From assembly GCA_013297865.1 (NCBI GenBank), contig JAAFIP010000014.1:1-63798 (forward strand): DNA of 63,798 nt. The letters run 5' to 3'. The stretch comes from Polaromonas sp. Lineage in GTDB: Bacteria; Pseudomonadota; Gammaproteobacteria; Burkholderiales; Burkholderiaceae_C. Position numbers and translations under genes: made by a program. Position 1 is the stretch's first letter. The number at the start of each line of letters is the position of its first letter. Shown here piece by piece: positions 16,170-27,100 of this stretch. Below the pieces are notes generated by a model. It did not search any database, had not been told where the DNA came from, and saw nothing but the letters and a program-made list of their open reading frames with translations.

Positions 16170-18233
16170 ATGACCACCAATACCCACGATATGGCCAACG
16201 CCATCCGCGCCCTCGCCATGGACGCCGTTCAACAAGCCAACTCGGGCCATCCCGGCGCGCCCATGGGCATGGCCGACATGGCCGTGGCCTTGTGGGGCCG
16301 CCATCTGCGCCACAACCCAGCCAACCCGCACTGGGCTGACCGCGACCGTTTTGTGCTGTCCAACGGCCACGGCTCGATGCTGATCTACGCGCTGCTGCAT
16401 TTGACAGGCTACGACCTGCCTATGAGCGAGCTGAAAAACTTTCGCCAGCTGCACAGCAAAACCGCAGGCCATCCCGAGGTGGACGTAACCCCCGGCGTCG
16501 AGACCACCACTGGCCCGCTGGGTCAGGGCATCACCAATGCCGTGGGCATGGCGCTGGCTGAAAAGCTGCTGGCCGCTGAGTTCAATAAACCCGGTCACGC
16601 CATCGTGGGCCACCACACCTACGTGTTTCTGGGCGATGGCTGCCTGATGGAAGGCATCAGCCACGAGGCCTGCGCCCTCGCCGGCGCCTGGAAGCTCAAC
16701 AAACTCATCGCTCTGTACGACGACAACGGCATCAGCATCGACGGCCAGGTCGCCCCCTGGTTTATCGACAACACCGCCCAGCGCTTCAAAGCCTATGGCT
16801 GGCATGTGATTGAAAAAGTCGATGGCCACAATGTGGACGCAGTAGACCGCGCCATAGCCGACGCCAAGAACAGCGCTGATAAGCCCACGCTGATCATCTG
16901 CAAAACCAGCATCGGCAAAGGCAGCCCCAACCGCGCGGGCACCGCCAAAGCCCATGGCGAGCCGCTGGGCACGGAAGAGATTGCGCTGACCCGCGCCGCG
17001 CTGGGCTGGAGCCACGCGCCGTTTGACATCCCCAAAGAGGTCTACAGCAGTTGGAACGCGCTGGCCAAGGGCACCCAGGCCGAACTGGGCTGGGATACGC
17101 GCTTTGCCGGCTACCGCCAGGCCTTCCCCGAGCTGGCGAACGAGTTTTTGCGCCGAATGGCGGGCGACCTGCCCAAGAACTTTGCCCAGACCGTGGTGGA
17201 CGCGGTGATTGCAGCCAACGACAAGGCCGAGACGGTGGCCTCGCGCAAGGCATCGCAAATCGCACTCGAAGCCTTCACCGCGGCCCTGCCCGAGATGCTG
17301 GGCGGCAGCGCCGACCTGACCGGCTCCAACCTGACCAATACCAAGAGCACGCCTGCGCTGCGCATGGACCTGGCTGGCGATGTCACGCGTGATCTAGAGG
17401 GCAAGCTGGGCCGCCACATCAACTACGGTGTACGCGAATTTGGCATGGCCGCCATCATGAACGGCATTGCCCTGCATGGCGGCTTTATCCCCTATGGCGG
17501 CACTTTCCTGACCTTCAGCGACTACAGCCGCAACGCCATCCGCATGGCCGCGCTGATGAAGCGCCGCGTGGTGCATGTGTTCACCCACGACTCCATTGGC
17601 TTGGGCGAAGACGGCCCCACCCACCAGTCGATCGAGCACGCCGCCAGCCTGCGCCTGATTCCCAACCTGGATGTATGGCGCCCCGCCGACACCGCAGAAA
17701 CCGCCGTGGCCTGGGCTGTCGCCCTGCAAAACACATCCCGACCCACGGCCATGCTGCTGAGCCGCCAGAACCTGCCCTATGCCCCCAAGGCCGCGTCCAA
17801 GCTGGCTCCCGAGGCCTCGGGCGTGGACAACATCAGCAAGGGCGCTTACGTGCTGGCCGAGCCCAGCGAAGTAGGCGTCAACAAAAAAGCCCAAGCCGTG
17901 CTGATTGCCACCGGCTCTGAAGTGCAACTGGCGCTTAAAGCCCAGGAGCTGTTGGCCGCGAAAAAGATCGCTGTGCGCGTGGTGTCCATGCCCAGCACCA
18001 CCACCTTTGACAGACAAAGCGTAGCCTACAAAAAGCAGGTGTTGCCTGCTGGTGTGCCGCGCATTGCGGTGGAGATGGGCTCCACCGACGGCTGGTGGAA
18101 ATACGGCTGCGCCGCGGTGGTGGGCATTGACAGCTACGGCGAGTCAGCCCCTGCGCCAGTGCTGTTCAAGCACTTCGGTTTTACCCCAGAGAACGTAGCT
18201 GCTACAGTGCAGGCTGCTCTACAGAAAAAATAG
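16170..18233 (+). CDS. tkt: Transketolase
   Basis: 687 residues from the ATG at 16170 giving [20 protein letters not shown]. The N-terminal thiamine-diphosphate domain has [15 protein letters not shown] and the metal/ThDP motif [13 protein letters not shown]. The central pyrimidine domain has [17 protein letters not shown] with the catalytic Glu and [14 protein letters not shown]. The C-terminal domain follows. It moves two-carbon units between sugar phosphates in the non-oxidative pentose phosphate pathway. Next on the strand, after two small genes, is gap, so carbon metabolism genes are clustered. Confidence 0.95.
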   Translation: MTTNTHDMANAIRALAMDAVQQANSGHPGAPMGMADMAVALWGRHLRHNPANPHWADRDRFVLSNGHGSMLIYALLHLTGYDLPMSELKNFRQLHSKTAGHPEVDVTPGVETTTGPLGQGITNAVGMALAEKLLAAEFNKPGHAIVGHHTYVFLGDGCLMEGISHEACALAGAWKLNKLIALYDDNGISIDGQVAPWFIDNTAQRFKAYGWHVIEKVDGHNVDAVDRAIADAKNSADKPTLIICKTSIGKGSPNRAGTAKAHGEPLGTEEIALTRAALGWSHAPFDIPKEVYSSWNALAKGTQAELGWDTRFAGYRQAFPELANEFLRRMAGDLPKNFAQTVVDAVIAANDKAETVASRKASQIALEAFTAALPEMLGGSADLTGSNLTNTKSTPALRMDLAGDVTRDLEGKLGRHINYGVREFGMAAIMNGIALHGGFIPYGGTFLTFSDYSRNAIRMAALMKRRVVHVFTHDSIGLGEDGPTHQSIEHAASLRLIPNLDVWRPADTAETAVAWAVALQNTSRPTAMLLSRQNLPYAPKAASKLAPEASGVDNISKGAYVLAEPSEVGVNKKAQAVLIATGSEVQLALKAQELLAAKKIAVRVVSMPSTTTFDRQSVAYKKQVLPAGVPRIAVEMGSTDGWWKYGCAAVVGIDSYGESAPAPVLFKHFGFTPENVAATVQAALQKK

Positions 18234-18248
18234 AGCGTTGATAAACCG

Positions 18249-18287
18249 CCAGGAGCCACGGGCATCCTGGCAACACCATCCTTTTTT
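18249..18287 (+). terminator. Possible weak terminator after tkt
   Basis: CCAGGA (18249-18254) pairs with TCCTGG (18265-18270); a T-run (18282-18287) lies about 11 nt further. The distance is long, so partial read-through is likely. Confidence 0.35.
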
Positions 18288-18300
18288 ATTGGAGAACCTT

Positions 18301-18903
18301 ATGAAAGCAATCAAACTTCTTGCCTTGGTCGCTGCCACAGTGGCCGTGAGCGTATCGGCCCAGACCCTCACGGGCATCACGGTAGCCCCTGCGCAGGCCA
18401 AAGTGGGTGAGCCTGTCAAAGCCACGATGAACTTTGACGTCAAGGACAACCAGATCAACTGCGGCATGCGCATCAGTTGGGGCGACGGCACCAACACCGA
18501 TGACAAGATCAACCAGGCACAGGACGTGCCCAAAGTTTCTTCCCACACCTACACCAAGCCCGGCACCTACACCGTGACCGCAGAGCCCAAGCGTGCAGGC
18601 TCATCCCTGAAGTGCTCTGGCAAAAACATGACCGCATCGGTCACTGTGGCAGCACCCGTAGCAGCAGCGCCTGCGCCCGCAGCGGCGCCCGCCCCAGCTG
18701 CTGCACCTGCCGCCACCGCCAAGGCAGCCGACGTCTGCCCCGCAGGCTGGAAGCTGGCCCAGCCCGGCGTGAGCAAGAAGAACAAGTCCTTCACCTGCAC
18801 CGCCAAAGCTGGTACTGCAGTCCCGGCTGATAAACCAGCATGCCCCGGCGACTTAACTTATTTTGAGAACAGCAAAAAAGGCCAACTCGGCTGCCGACCA
18901 TAA
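18301..18903 (+). CDS. Secreted PKD-like domain protein
   Basis: 200 residues from an ATG preceded by GGAGAAC. Signal peptide of about 20 residues ending VSVSAQ. Residues 25-110 look like a PKD/Ig-like beta domain (ISWGDGT, SHTYTKPGTYTVT) with a Cys pair. An Ala/Pro linker of AAPAPAAAP type (residues 117-140) connects to a small C-terminal Cys-rich region with four Cys. Extracytoplasmic, binding role unknown. It lies between tkt and gap. Confidence 0.7.
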   Translation: MKAIKLLALVAATVAVSVSAQTLTGITVAPAQAKVGEPVKATMNFDVKDNQINCGMRISWGDGTNTDDKINQAQDVPKVSSHTYTKPGTYTVTAEPKRAGSSLKCSGKNMTASVTVAAPVAAAPAPAAAPAPAAAPAATAKAADVCPAGWKLAQPGVSKKNKSFTCTAKAGTAVPADKPACPGDLTYFENSKKGQLGCRP

Positions 18904-18938
18904 GCTGACTTAATTGTTAGTACAGGAAGGCCAGTCGC

Positions 18939-20521
<1,583 letters not shown>

Positions 20522-20545
20522 CAGCCCTGCCCGGTTTCCCAAGAC

Positions 20546-20577
20546 AGCGCGCCAGCCTCCGGTTGGCGCGCTTTTTT
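20546..20577 (+). terminator. Rho-independent terminator of gap
   Basis: GCGCGCCA (20547-20554) pairs with TGGCGCGC (20564-20571), followed by TTTTTT (20572-20577). Confidence 0.9.
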
Positions 20578-20590
20578 ATGCTCAAATCGG

Positions 20591-20630
20591 CCTTAAGGCC
20601 AATAGAATATCGCGGGAGCAGCTATAAATT
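20591..20630 (-). repeat. Dispersed 40-bp repeat, copy E
   Basis: Reverse copy, i.e. same strand as the response-regulator gene. The first three bases of the core (TAG) are the stop codon of that gene. The distal end is altered to a GGCCTTAAGGCC palindrome. Confidence 0.88.
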
Positions 20631-21248
20631 ACGTAGCAAATTGGCCAGTTCAACGGCAGACTTGACGCCCATTTTGTCGAACACGCGGGCGCGGTGCACC
20701 TCCACCGTGCGCACGCTGATGTCCAGCTGGTCGGCGATCAGTTTGTTGGGCAGGCCGTCGGTGACCAGGCGCAGCACATCGCGCTCGCGCTCGGTCAGTT
20801 CGCTGTGGCGCTGGCGCAGGCTGCTCTGGGCGCGGTGGCTTTCCACCACCTTGGCGCTGCTGGCCAGGGCCTGCTCAATGCGGTCTACCAGCGCATTGTC
20901 AGAAAATGGCTTTTCACAAAAATCAAAAGCCCCGCGCTTGACGGCATCCACCGCAGTGGGTACATCGGCATGGCCTGTGAGGAAGATGACCGGCAGGGCC
21001 TGTGCCCAGCTTTGGCTCTGCAACTGATCAAACAGGGCCAGGCCACTCATGCCGGGCATGCGCACATCCAGCAGCAGGCAACTGGCCTGTTGCACTGCAA
21101 AGTCGCGCGACACCTTGGCCCAGAACGACTCGGCGCTGTCAAACTGCTCATGCGGCAGGCGGCGCGAGCGCAGCAGCCAGGCCAGTGCGTCGCGCACGCT
21201 GGCGTCATCGTCAACGATATAGACATTGGCATCTTGGATCGGTTGCAT
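20622..21248 (-). CDS. FixJ/TtrR-type response regulator
   Basis: 208 residues. Receiver domain 8-125 with the phospho-acceptor D61 in LLLDVRMPG, acidic pair DDD near the start and Lys in CEKPF. LuxR/FixJ HTH at 140-205 (LTERERDVLRLVTDGLPNKL, then SVRTVEVHRARVFDKM). Lies 11 bp behind the histidine-kinase gene, its certain partner. Signal unknown. The stop codon comes from a dispersed repeat. Confidence 0.92.
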   Translation of the reverse strand: MQPIQDANVYIVDDDASVRDALAWLLRSRRLPHEQFDSAESFWAKVSRDFAVQQASCLLLDVRMPGMSGLALFDQLQSQSWAQALPVIFLTGHADVPTAVDAVKRGAFDFCEKPFSDNALVDRIEQALASSAKVVESHRAQSSLRQRHSELTERERDVLRLVTDGLPNKLIADQLDISVRTVEVHRARVFDKMGVKSAVELANLLRNL

Positions 21249-21259
21249 AGGCTTTGATT

Positions 21260-23305
21260 CTAGGCGCTGGGCAAGGTGAATTGAAAGACCGTGCCGCGCG
21301 GGCTGCGGTTTTCAAATGCCAGAAATCCGCCGTGCTGCTCCACCACGGTGCGGCACAGGCTCAGGCCCAGCCCCATACCCTCGGCCCTGGTGGTGAAAAA
21401 CGGGGTGAACAGACGCGGGGCGGTGGCGCTGTCGATGCCCACGCCGTTGTCACTCACGCTGAACTCCATCCAGACATGGCTGCGCTGCGGATCGGCCTGG
21501 GCATTGGCCTGGGCGCTGAGTCTGGAGGTGGCGTCCACCCGCAGCTCAAGCACGCGCTCATGCACGGGCACCGTCTCCATGGCCTGCATACCATTGCGCG
21601 CCAGGTTCAAAAGCACCTGCTCCACCATGGTGCGGTCGCACAGCACCGGCTTGACGGCCTGCGCGCAGTGCACCTGCACCCGCACGCCCAGCTTGCGTGC
21701 CTGCAGGCTGACCAGGGGCATAACCGCGTCCAGCAGGGCGCTGGGGTGGACCGCCTCATGCGCCTGGTCACGGCGGCGCACAAAGTCGTGCACGGACTTG
21801 ATGACCTTGCCAGCCCGCTCTGCCTGCTCGCCAATGCGCTGCATGGCATGGGCCATGTCCTGCGGGCTCAGTGCGCTGTGCTGCTGCAGCATATTGAGCG
21901 AGCCCGTGGCGTAGCTTGAGATGGCGGCCAGCGGCTGGTTGAGTTCGTGGCTGAGCAGCGAAGCCATCTCGCCCACGGTGGCCAGGCGGGCGCTGGCCTG
22001 CAAGCGCTCCTGGCTGGCGCGGGAGAGTTCTTCCATGCGGCGCTGGTCGGTCAGGTCCAGGATCGCGCTCATCCAGCCCGTCTGCACGCCCAGTGCATTG
22101 ATCAGCGGCGCTTCGATGATCAGCACCGGAAAGCGTGAACCGTCCTTGCGCAAAAACACCGACTCAAAGCCCTCGCGCGTGGGCAGGTGGCCGGCCAGGC
22201 GCACGCTCTGGCGCTGCTGGTATTCGTCCACCAGCTCGGGCGGCCAGTAGGGCATGGGCGAAGAGATGCCCACCAGCTCGGTGGCGCCAAAGCCCGTCAT
22301 CTGGCAAAACGCCGGGTTGACATAGGTGATGCGCCCCTGCAGGTCGCGCGCACGCATGCCGGTGACCAGAGAGTCTTCCATGGCTTTGCGAAAAGCCAGC
22401 GCCTCGGCCAGATCGCGCTCGGCGCGCAGCCGTCGGCTGACGTCTTTGCCCAGCAGGAACAGCACGCTCACCAGCGCAATCGACATCAGGGTGACCAGGG
22501 CGGTCAGCACGTTGGGGAACAGGTCCGGTGCGGCACGCCAGCTGTCCACACGCAGCACCAGGGTGTTGCCCGGCAGATCGAGCAGCTGCTGGGTGCTGAA
22601 CATGCGGCCGCCCCGGCGCACGCTGCCATGAATGGCCAGCCGGGTGCCATCGGGTTCGGTAAACAGCACCTCCTGCCCGCGTGCCAGCTGCTTGTTGATC
22701 AACTCGCTGAGCATGCTTTGCAAGGCGTAGGTCGCCACGGTGTAACCGCTGTGCTGCCCTGCGGTGCTCAAGGGCATGCACATCTCCATCAGCTCCAGGC
22801 CCAGGCCGTCGGCTTGCGGCAGAAAATGGCTGGGGGAGTAGGCAGGGGCACTGAGCCGCTTGGCCTGCGTGCAGGCCACCTGCAGCTCACTTTGCCCGGC
22901 GCTGCGCGCGATGCGCGAAAACAGGGGTTTGTAGTAGGGCGAGTCGGCCTCGGCGACCAGCTGCAGCTGCGCATCGCGCCACTCGATACGCACAATTTCG
23001 CGGTGCGTCCGCAGTAAATTGTTGGCTTCAGGTACCCACGGCGCGGTCTGCGATGGCAGGGCCTGCAGATTCTGGATATTGCGCGTCAACGCCAGGCGGA
23101 TGTCGCTGGTGGCCTCGCCTGCATCGCGCTCCAGGCGAAACTGCACCTGGCTGGCTTCATAGCGGCCCGCCAGCCAGATCAGGATCGCCAGCAGTGCCAC
23201 CACCAGCGCCACCAGCAAAGACCACAGCACCACCCGGCGGGTAGGCCACACACTGGCCGTCCAGCGCGCTGGCAGATGCGGACCTGTAGCGCTGGCAGGG
23301 TTCAT
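21260..23305 (-). CDS. Membrane-bound PAS sensor histidine kinase
   Basis: 681 residues. Membrane segments at about 24-46 and 265-285 frame a periplasmic sensor region of about 215 residues. A PAS domain follows (303-420, with RITYVNPAFCQMTGF). HisKA has the phosphorylated H453 in LLSHELNQPLAA. The HATPase domain has an N-box (LLNLARNGMQAM), DNGVGID and GMGLGLSLC. The layout is like DctB/FixL-class kinases. It pairs with the downstream FixJ-type regulator and overlaps the upstream amidase gene by 4 bp. Confidence 0.92.
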   Translation of the reverse strand: MNPASATGPHLPARWTASVWPTRRVVLWSLLVALVVALLAILIWLAGRYEASQVQFRLERDAGEATSDIRLALTRNIQNLQALPSQTAPWVPEANNLLRTHREIVRIEWRDAQLQLVAEADSPYYKPLFSRIARSAGQSELQVACTQAKRLSAPAYSPSHFLPQADGLGLELMEMCMPLSTAGQHSGYTVATYALQSMLSELINKQLARGQEVLFTEPDGTRLAIHGSVRRGGRMFSTQQLLDLPGNTLVLRVDSWRAAPDLFPNVLTALVTLMSIALVSVLFLLGKDVSRRLRAERDLAEALAFRKAMEDSLVTGMRARDLQGRITYVNPAFCQMTGFGATELVGISSPMPYWPPELVDEYQQRQSVRLAGHLPTREGFESVFLRKDGSRFPVLIIEAPLINALGVQTGWMSAILDLTDQRRMEELSRASQERLQASARLATVGEMASLLSHELNQPLAAISSYATGSLNMLQQHSALSPQDMAHAMQRIGEQAERAGKVIKSVHDFVRRRDQAHEAVHPSALLDAVMPLVSLQARKLGVRVQVHCAQAVKPVLCDRTMVEQVLLNLARNGMQAMETVPVHERVLELRVDATSRLSAQANAQADPQRSHVWMEFSVSDNGVGIDSATAPRLFTPFFTTRAEGMGLGLSLCRTVVEQHGGFLAFENRSPRGTVFQFTLPSA

Positions 23306-24132
23306 CCGTGCAGCGAGGGTGCAGCCAGGCTCTTGCGGTGCTGCAGCGCGGGCAGCTGCTGGCGATGCTGGCGCAGCGCCGCCATGGAGGCGTCAGCCAT
23401 CACCACGCCAGCGCCTTCAGCCTGCTGCGCCAGCACGCTGCCCCAGCTGTCGACCACCATGCTGTGTCCCCAGGTGCGCCGCCCATTGGCATGCACACCG
23501 CCTTGCGCTGGGGCCAGCACATAGGCCAGATTTTCAATGGCGCGGGCGCGCAGCAGCACCTCCCAGTGCGCCTGGCCTGTGGTGTAGGTGAACGCACTGG
23601 GCACCAGGATGAGGTCGGCATTCAGCGCGCTGTACAGTTGCGCAAAACGCAGGTCATAGCACACGCTCAGGCCCACACGCCAGGTGCTGCCGTCCTTGGA
23701 CGGTAGCTCAAAGCACACCGGCGTGTCGCCATGCTCAAGCACCCGGGCTTCGTCGTAGCGCTCGTTGCCATTGTCAAAGTCAAACAGGTGGATTTTGTCG
23801 TAGCGCGCCACACGCTGACCCTGCGGGTTGAACACCCAGCAGGTATTGCGCACCCGATCAGGCTGCGCTGTGGACACAGGCATGGTGCCCCCTACGATCC
23901 ACACTTCATGCGTGCGCGCGGCATCGGCCAGAAACTGCTGCAAAGGGCCCTCGCCTGGCGTCTCCTGGATCGACAGCTTGTCGGTATCGCGCTGGCCCAG
24001 CAGACAGAAATATTCTGGCAAGGCCACCAGCTCGGCACCTTGCTGGGCGGCTTGCTCGATCAAGGCCAGTGCAACCTGCATATTGGCTTGCACCTGCATG
24101 CCCGAGACCATCTGGAGCGCGGCGATTTTCAT
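23302..24132 (-). CDS. Carbon-nitrogen hydrolase (Nit1-like, deaminated-glutathione amidase type)
   Basis: 276 residues. The nitrilase-superfamily triad is visible: E40 (LPEYF), K113 (YDKIHLFD) and C158 (SVCYDLRF). The FTYTTGQAHWEVLLRARAIEN region fits the Nit/deaminated-glutathione amidase branch, which repairs a transaminase side product. Cytoplasmic. It sits between yhdP (4 bp upstream) and the kinase gene (4-bp overlap), so it belongs to one operon. Substrate is inferred. Confidence 0.85.
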   Translation of the reverse strand: MKIAALQMVSGMQVQANMQVALALIEQAAQQGAELVALPEYFCLLGQRDTDKLSIQETPGEGPLQQFLADAARTHEVWIVGGTMPVSTAQPDRVRNTCWVFNPQGQRVARYDKIHLFDFDNGNERYDEARVLEHGDTPVCFELPSKDGSTWRVGLSVCYDLRFAQLYSALNADLILVPSAFTYTTGQAHWEVLLRARAIENLAYVLAPAQGGVHANGRRTWGHSMVVDSWGSVLAQQAEGAGVVMADASMAALRQHRQQLPALQHRKSLAAPSLHG

Positions 24133-24136
24133 GAGA

Positions 24137-27100
24137 TCAGGGATTGTCGGTGGAAGGAGGTGTGGTGGTGGCAGCAGGCGTTTTACGCTCCACTCTGGTG
24201 ATTTTAGGGTCTGCCCAGGCCCCTTCTATGCGGTACTCCTGCGTAGCAGCCTCCAGCAGGGGCCTGCGCAAGATGAGCTGGGCTAAAAACGTGCCTATGC
24301 CAATAGCGGGGTTGATCACCGCAGCCACCAGCGAGGCCGTGCCCGCGTTGAGCTCGGGAACAATGACGGCCTTGATGTCCTGCGTGGCCTTGGTGATGTC
24401 GGCTTTGCCTTCCATCAGCACGGCGGCATTCACGCCTTTCATCTGCAGATTGTTGGTGGTGGCTACACCTTGCTCAATCTTCACATCGCCGCGCAAAAAA
24501 TCGAACGAAAAGCCGTCGCTGAATACGTCACGGAAGTCCAGCGTCAGCCGACGCGGCAATGACTGCAGACTGAGCACACCCAGCAATTTGGCGATGCCAG
24601 GGTCTGCCTTGAGAAACCGACCCGACTCGATATCGATGTTGAAGTTGCCCGACATGCTGGGATAGTCCAGGGCCAGGGGTGAGCCCGCCCAGGCGATTTT
24701 TCCTTCCATCTTGCCTTTGCCCAAAGCCACCACCCCGTCCATGCCAAAGCGCTTGAGCAGATCGCCCGAGTTGGCAATGTCCAGTGTGAAGTTCATCGTG
24801 GTGCGGCGGCGCTCGCCGGGCTTGCCTTCGGGGTTGGGAGCCCAGTAGCCCACAGCGATGAACTGGGCTTCAGGAACCGACAGATTGAGCTTGTTCAGAC
24901 GCCATTCGCGTGCAGCGCCCTCGCGCGCCAGCGCGCCAGCGCCCCGGTTGACCGCCTCAATCTCCATCCGGCCCAGTTTTTTGCCCATCAGTTCCAGGTC
25001 TTCCACCACAATGTCCAGCGCAGGGATGGCCGAGGGCTGCTCGCCTAAAGTGGCTTCGATCTCGGTGGCGGCAGATTGCCCAATGCTCAGCCGTGCCAAG
25101 CGTGCATAGACCCGCCCGGGGTTGTTGGCGCTGGCCTGGCGGTATTCGGTGTAGCCGTTGAGCTCGCGTGCATCCAGGTTGGCGCGCCAGGTCAGGCCGT
25201 CGCGTGAGCCACCGACCACCACGTTGTTGAGGGTGCGTCCGTCCAGGGTGAGCTCTTTGGCGCGTACCGCAATGACGGTGGGCAGATAGCTGCTGGCTGC
25301 AGTGGTCGCAGTCGTTGCGGTCGTTGCAGTTGTTGTAGTGGTGGAACTGCTGGCCCCTGCCGTTGCGCCCAACACCTTGTTCCAGGCATCCAGATTGACC
25401 TGGGCGAAGTTGATGTTGGCGATCACACCCGGCTCGCCGCTGCCTGCGCTCTCGCCTGGTGCCAGGCCCACGCCAATGCTGCCGCGCACCACCCGCGGCT
25501 CTGCGCCAGACACATCACGCACATAGTTGATGGTGGCCAGAGTGCCAATCTCCACAGAGATTTGATCCTGGAGGGTCTGCCCGGCAGCCAAAGACTCGCG
25601 CACCAGCGAATTGTCATAGCGCAAAGGCAGCACCGCATCAGCGGCTTTGGACAAAGGCGCGGGGAAATTCAAGGCCATGCCCTGCAGGTTGCTGCTAACG
25701 GCAATTTCAGGCACGCCCCGGCGAAAGCTCAACGTGGCTGTATAGGCCGCGCTGCCGCTGGCGCTTTGGCCCAGGCGGGAAATCAAGCCCAGCTCCTGGG
25801 CCTGGCGCAGGCCCTCGGCTGTCGCCACGCCCTGCCCACGGAACACCAGATTGGCCTCATTGGGGTCGGTGGTGGGCCGCATGCCGCCTTCCATGCGGAT
25901 ATCTCCGCCCAGCATGCGGGCCTGGGTGTCTTTGACCGTGAAGCCCGTTTCGCTGAAGTTGATATTGCCTCTGGCATTGGCCAGCGTGGGTGCGTTGGGC
26001 GTGATCTGCACATCGTTGCCTGTCAGTGTCACGGTGCCGGCCACCTTGGAGCGGTCGATGGTGTTGATCGGCAGGTTCAGGCGCAGCTTGACCTCGGCAT
26101 TGCCACTGCCCTTGGCCTGGGCCAGGCTCTGGTTGGTGATGCCAGACAGGGGCGAGCCATTGACCACGCTGAGGATGTCGGTAAGCGCGCCGCGGGTGTC
26201 TGCGTTCACCAACACGGTGGTGGAATTGCCCAGGTCTGGGATGCGCGCATCGGCCTTGGTAATCTGCAGGCTGGTGTTGCTGCCAATGCGCCCGGTGGCG
26301 GCATTGACCGCCATGGATGAACGGTCAAACACCAGCTCGCCATTGACCTGGGTCAGCGCGGGCCAGGGCAGGCTGTTCTCGGGCTGCACCGAGGTCGGCA
26401 CATAGGCAAAATCCACCCCTGCGACCTGCGCGGTGATGTTGAACTCGCCCAGTTTGGGGTCATTGAACGGCATGTCAAACAGATCGCCCTTGACCTTGAA
26501 TTTGCCCGAGGTGATCTGCCCCTGCAGCACGGCCTGGCGCACATACTCGCGCGCGGGCTTGGCAATCACCACTGGCAAATAGCGATAGATGCGCGTTCCC
26601 TCGGCACGGCTCAGGCTGCCTTGCAAATCCAGCACGCCAGGAAATTGCGATTTGGATCTGCTCTTGGCGGGGTCGGCGGTGCGCCAGTGCACCTGGGCTT
26701 CACCCTGCGCATCGGCATTGGCAAATTTGACATTGGCCAGCTTGACATCGATTTTCTCGCCCTCGCGCTTCCACTGGACATCGCTGGTGAGCGTGTTGAA
26801 CTCCACCACGCTTTCCTCAAACACCCCGGGCAAATCCAGCGCGCCCTGCTGGATTGCCAGTTGCGCCTGACCGCCCTGCTGGTTGAGCTTGAAGTCGATA
26901 GTGGCTCCACGCACGCCCGGGTGCATGCCGCTGTGGGTGGAAGACCCGGGTGCCAGAGACTGCGCGCCTGCTGATCCTGCGTGCTGCGCGGCCAGGCTCA
27001 GGCCCTGGACCTTGCCCTGCGCATCGTAGCGCACCGGGGCGCTGTAGTGCCCTTGCCAGTTGGCCTGCATGGAGCTCACCACCCCTTTGGGTGCCAGGCT

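Noticed and set aside
15641-16219. Extension of the MurU frame upstream over speH
   Set aside because: It is out of frame with the clear speH gene. The TTG at 15640 overlapping the speH stop gives the canonical N-terminus.
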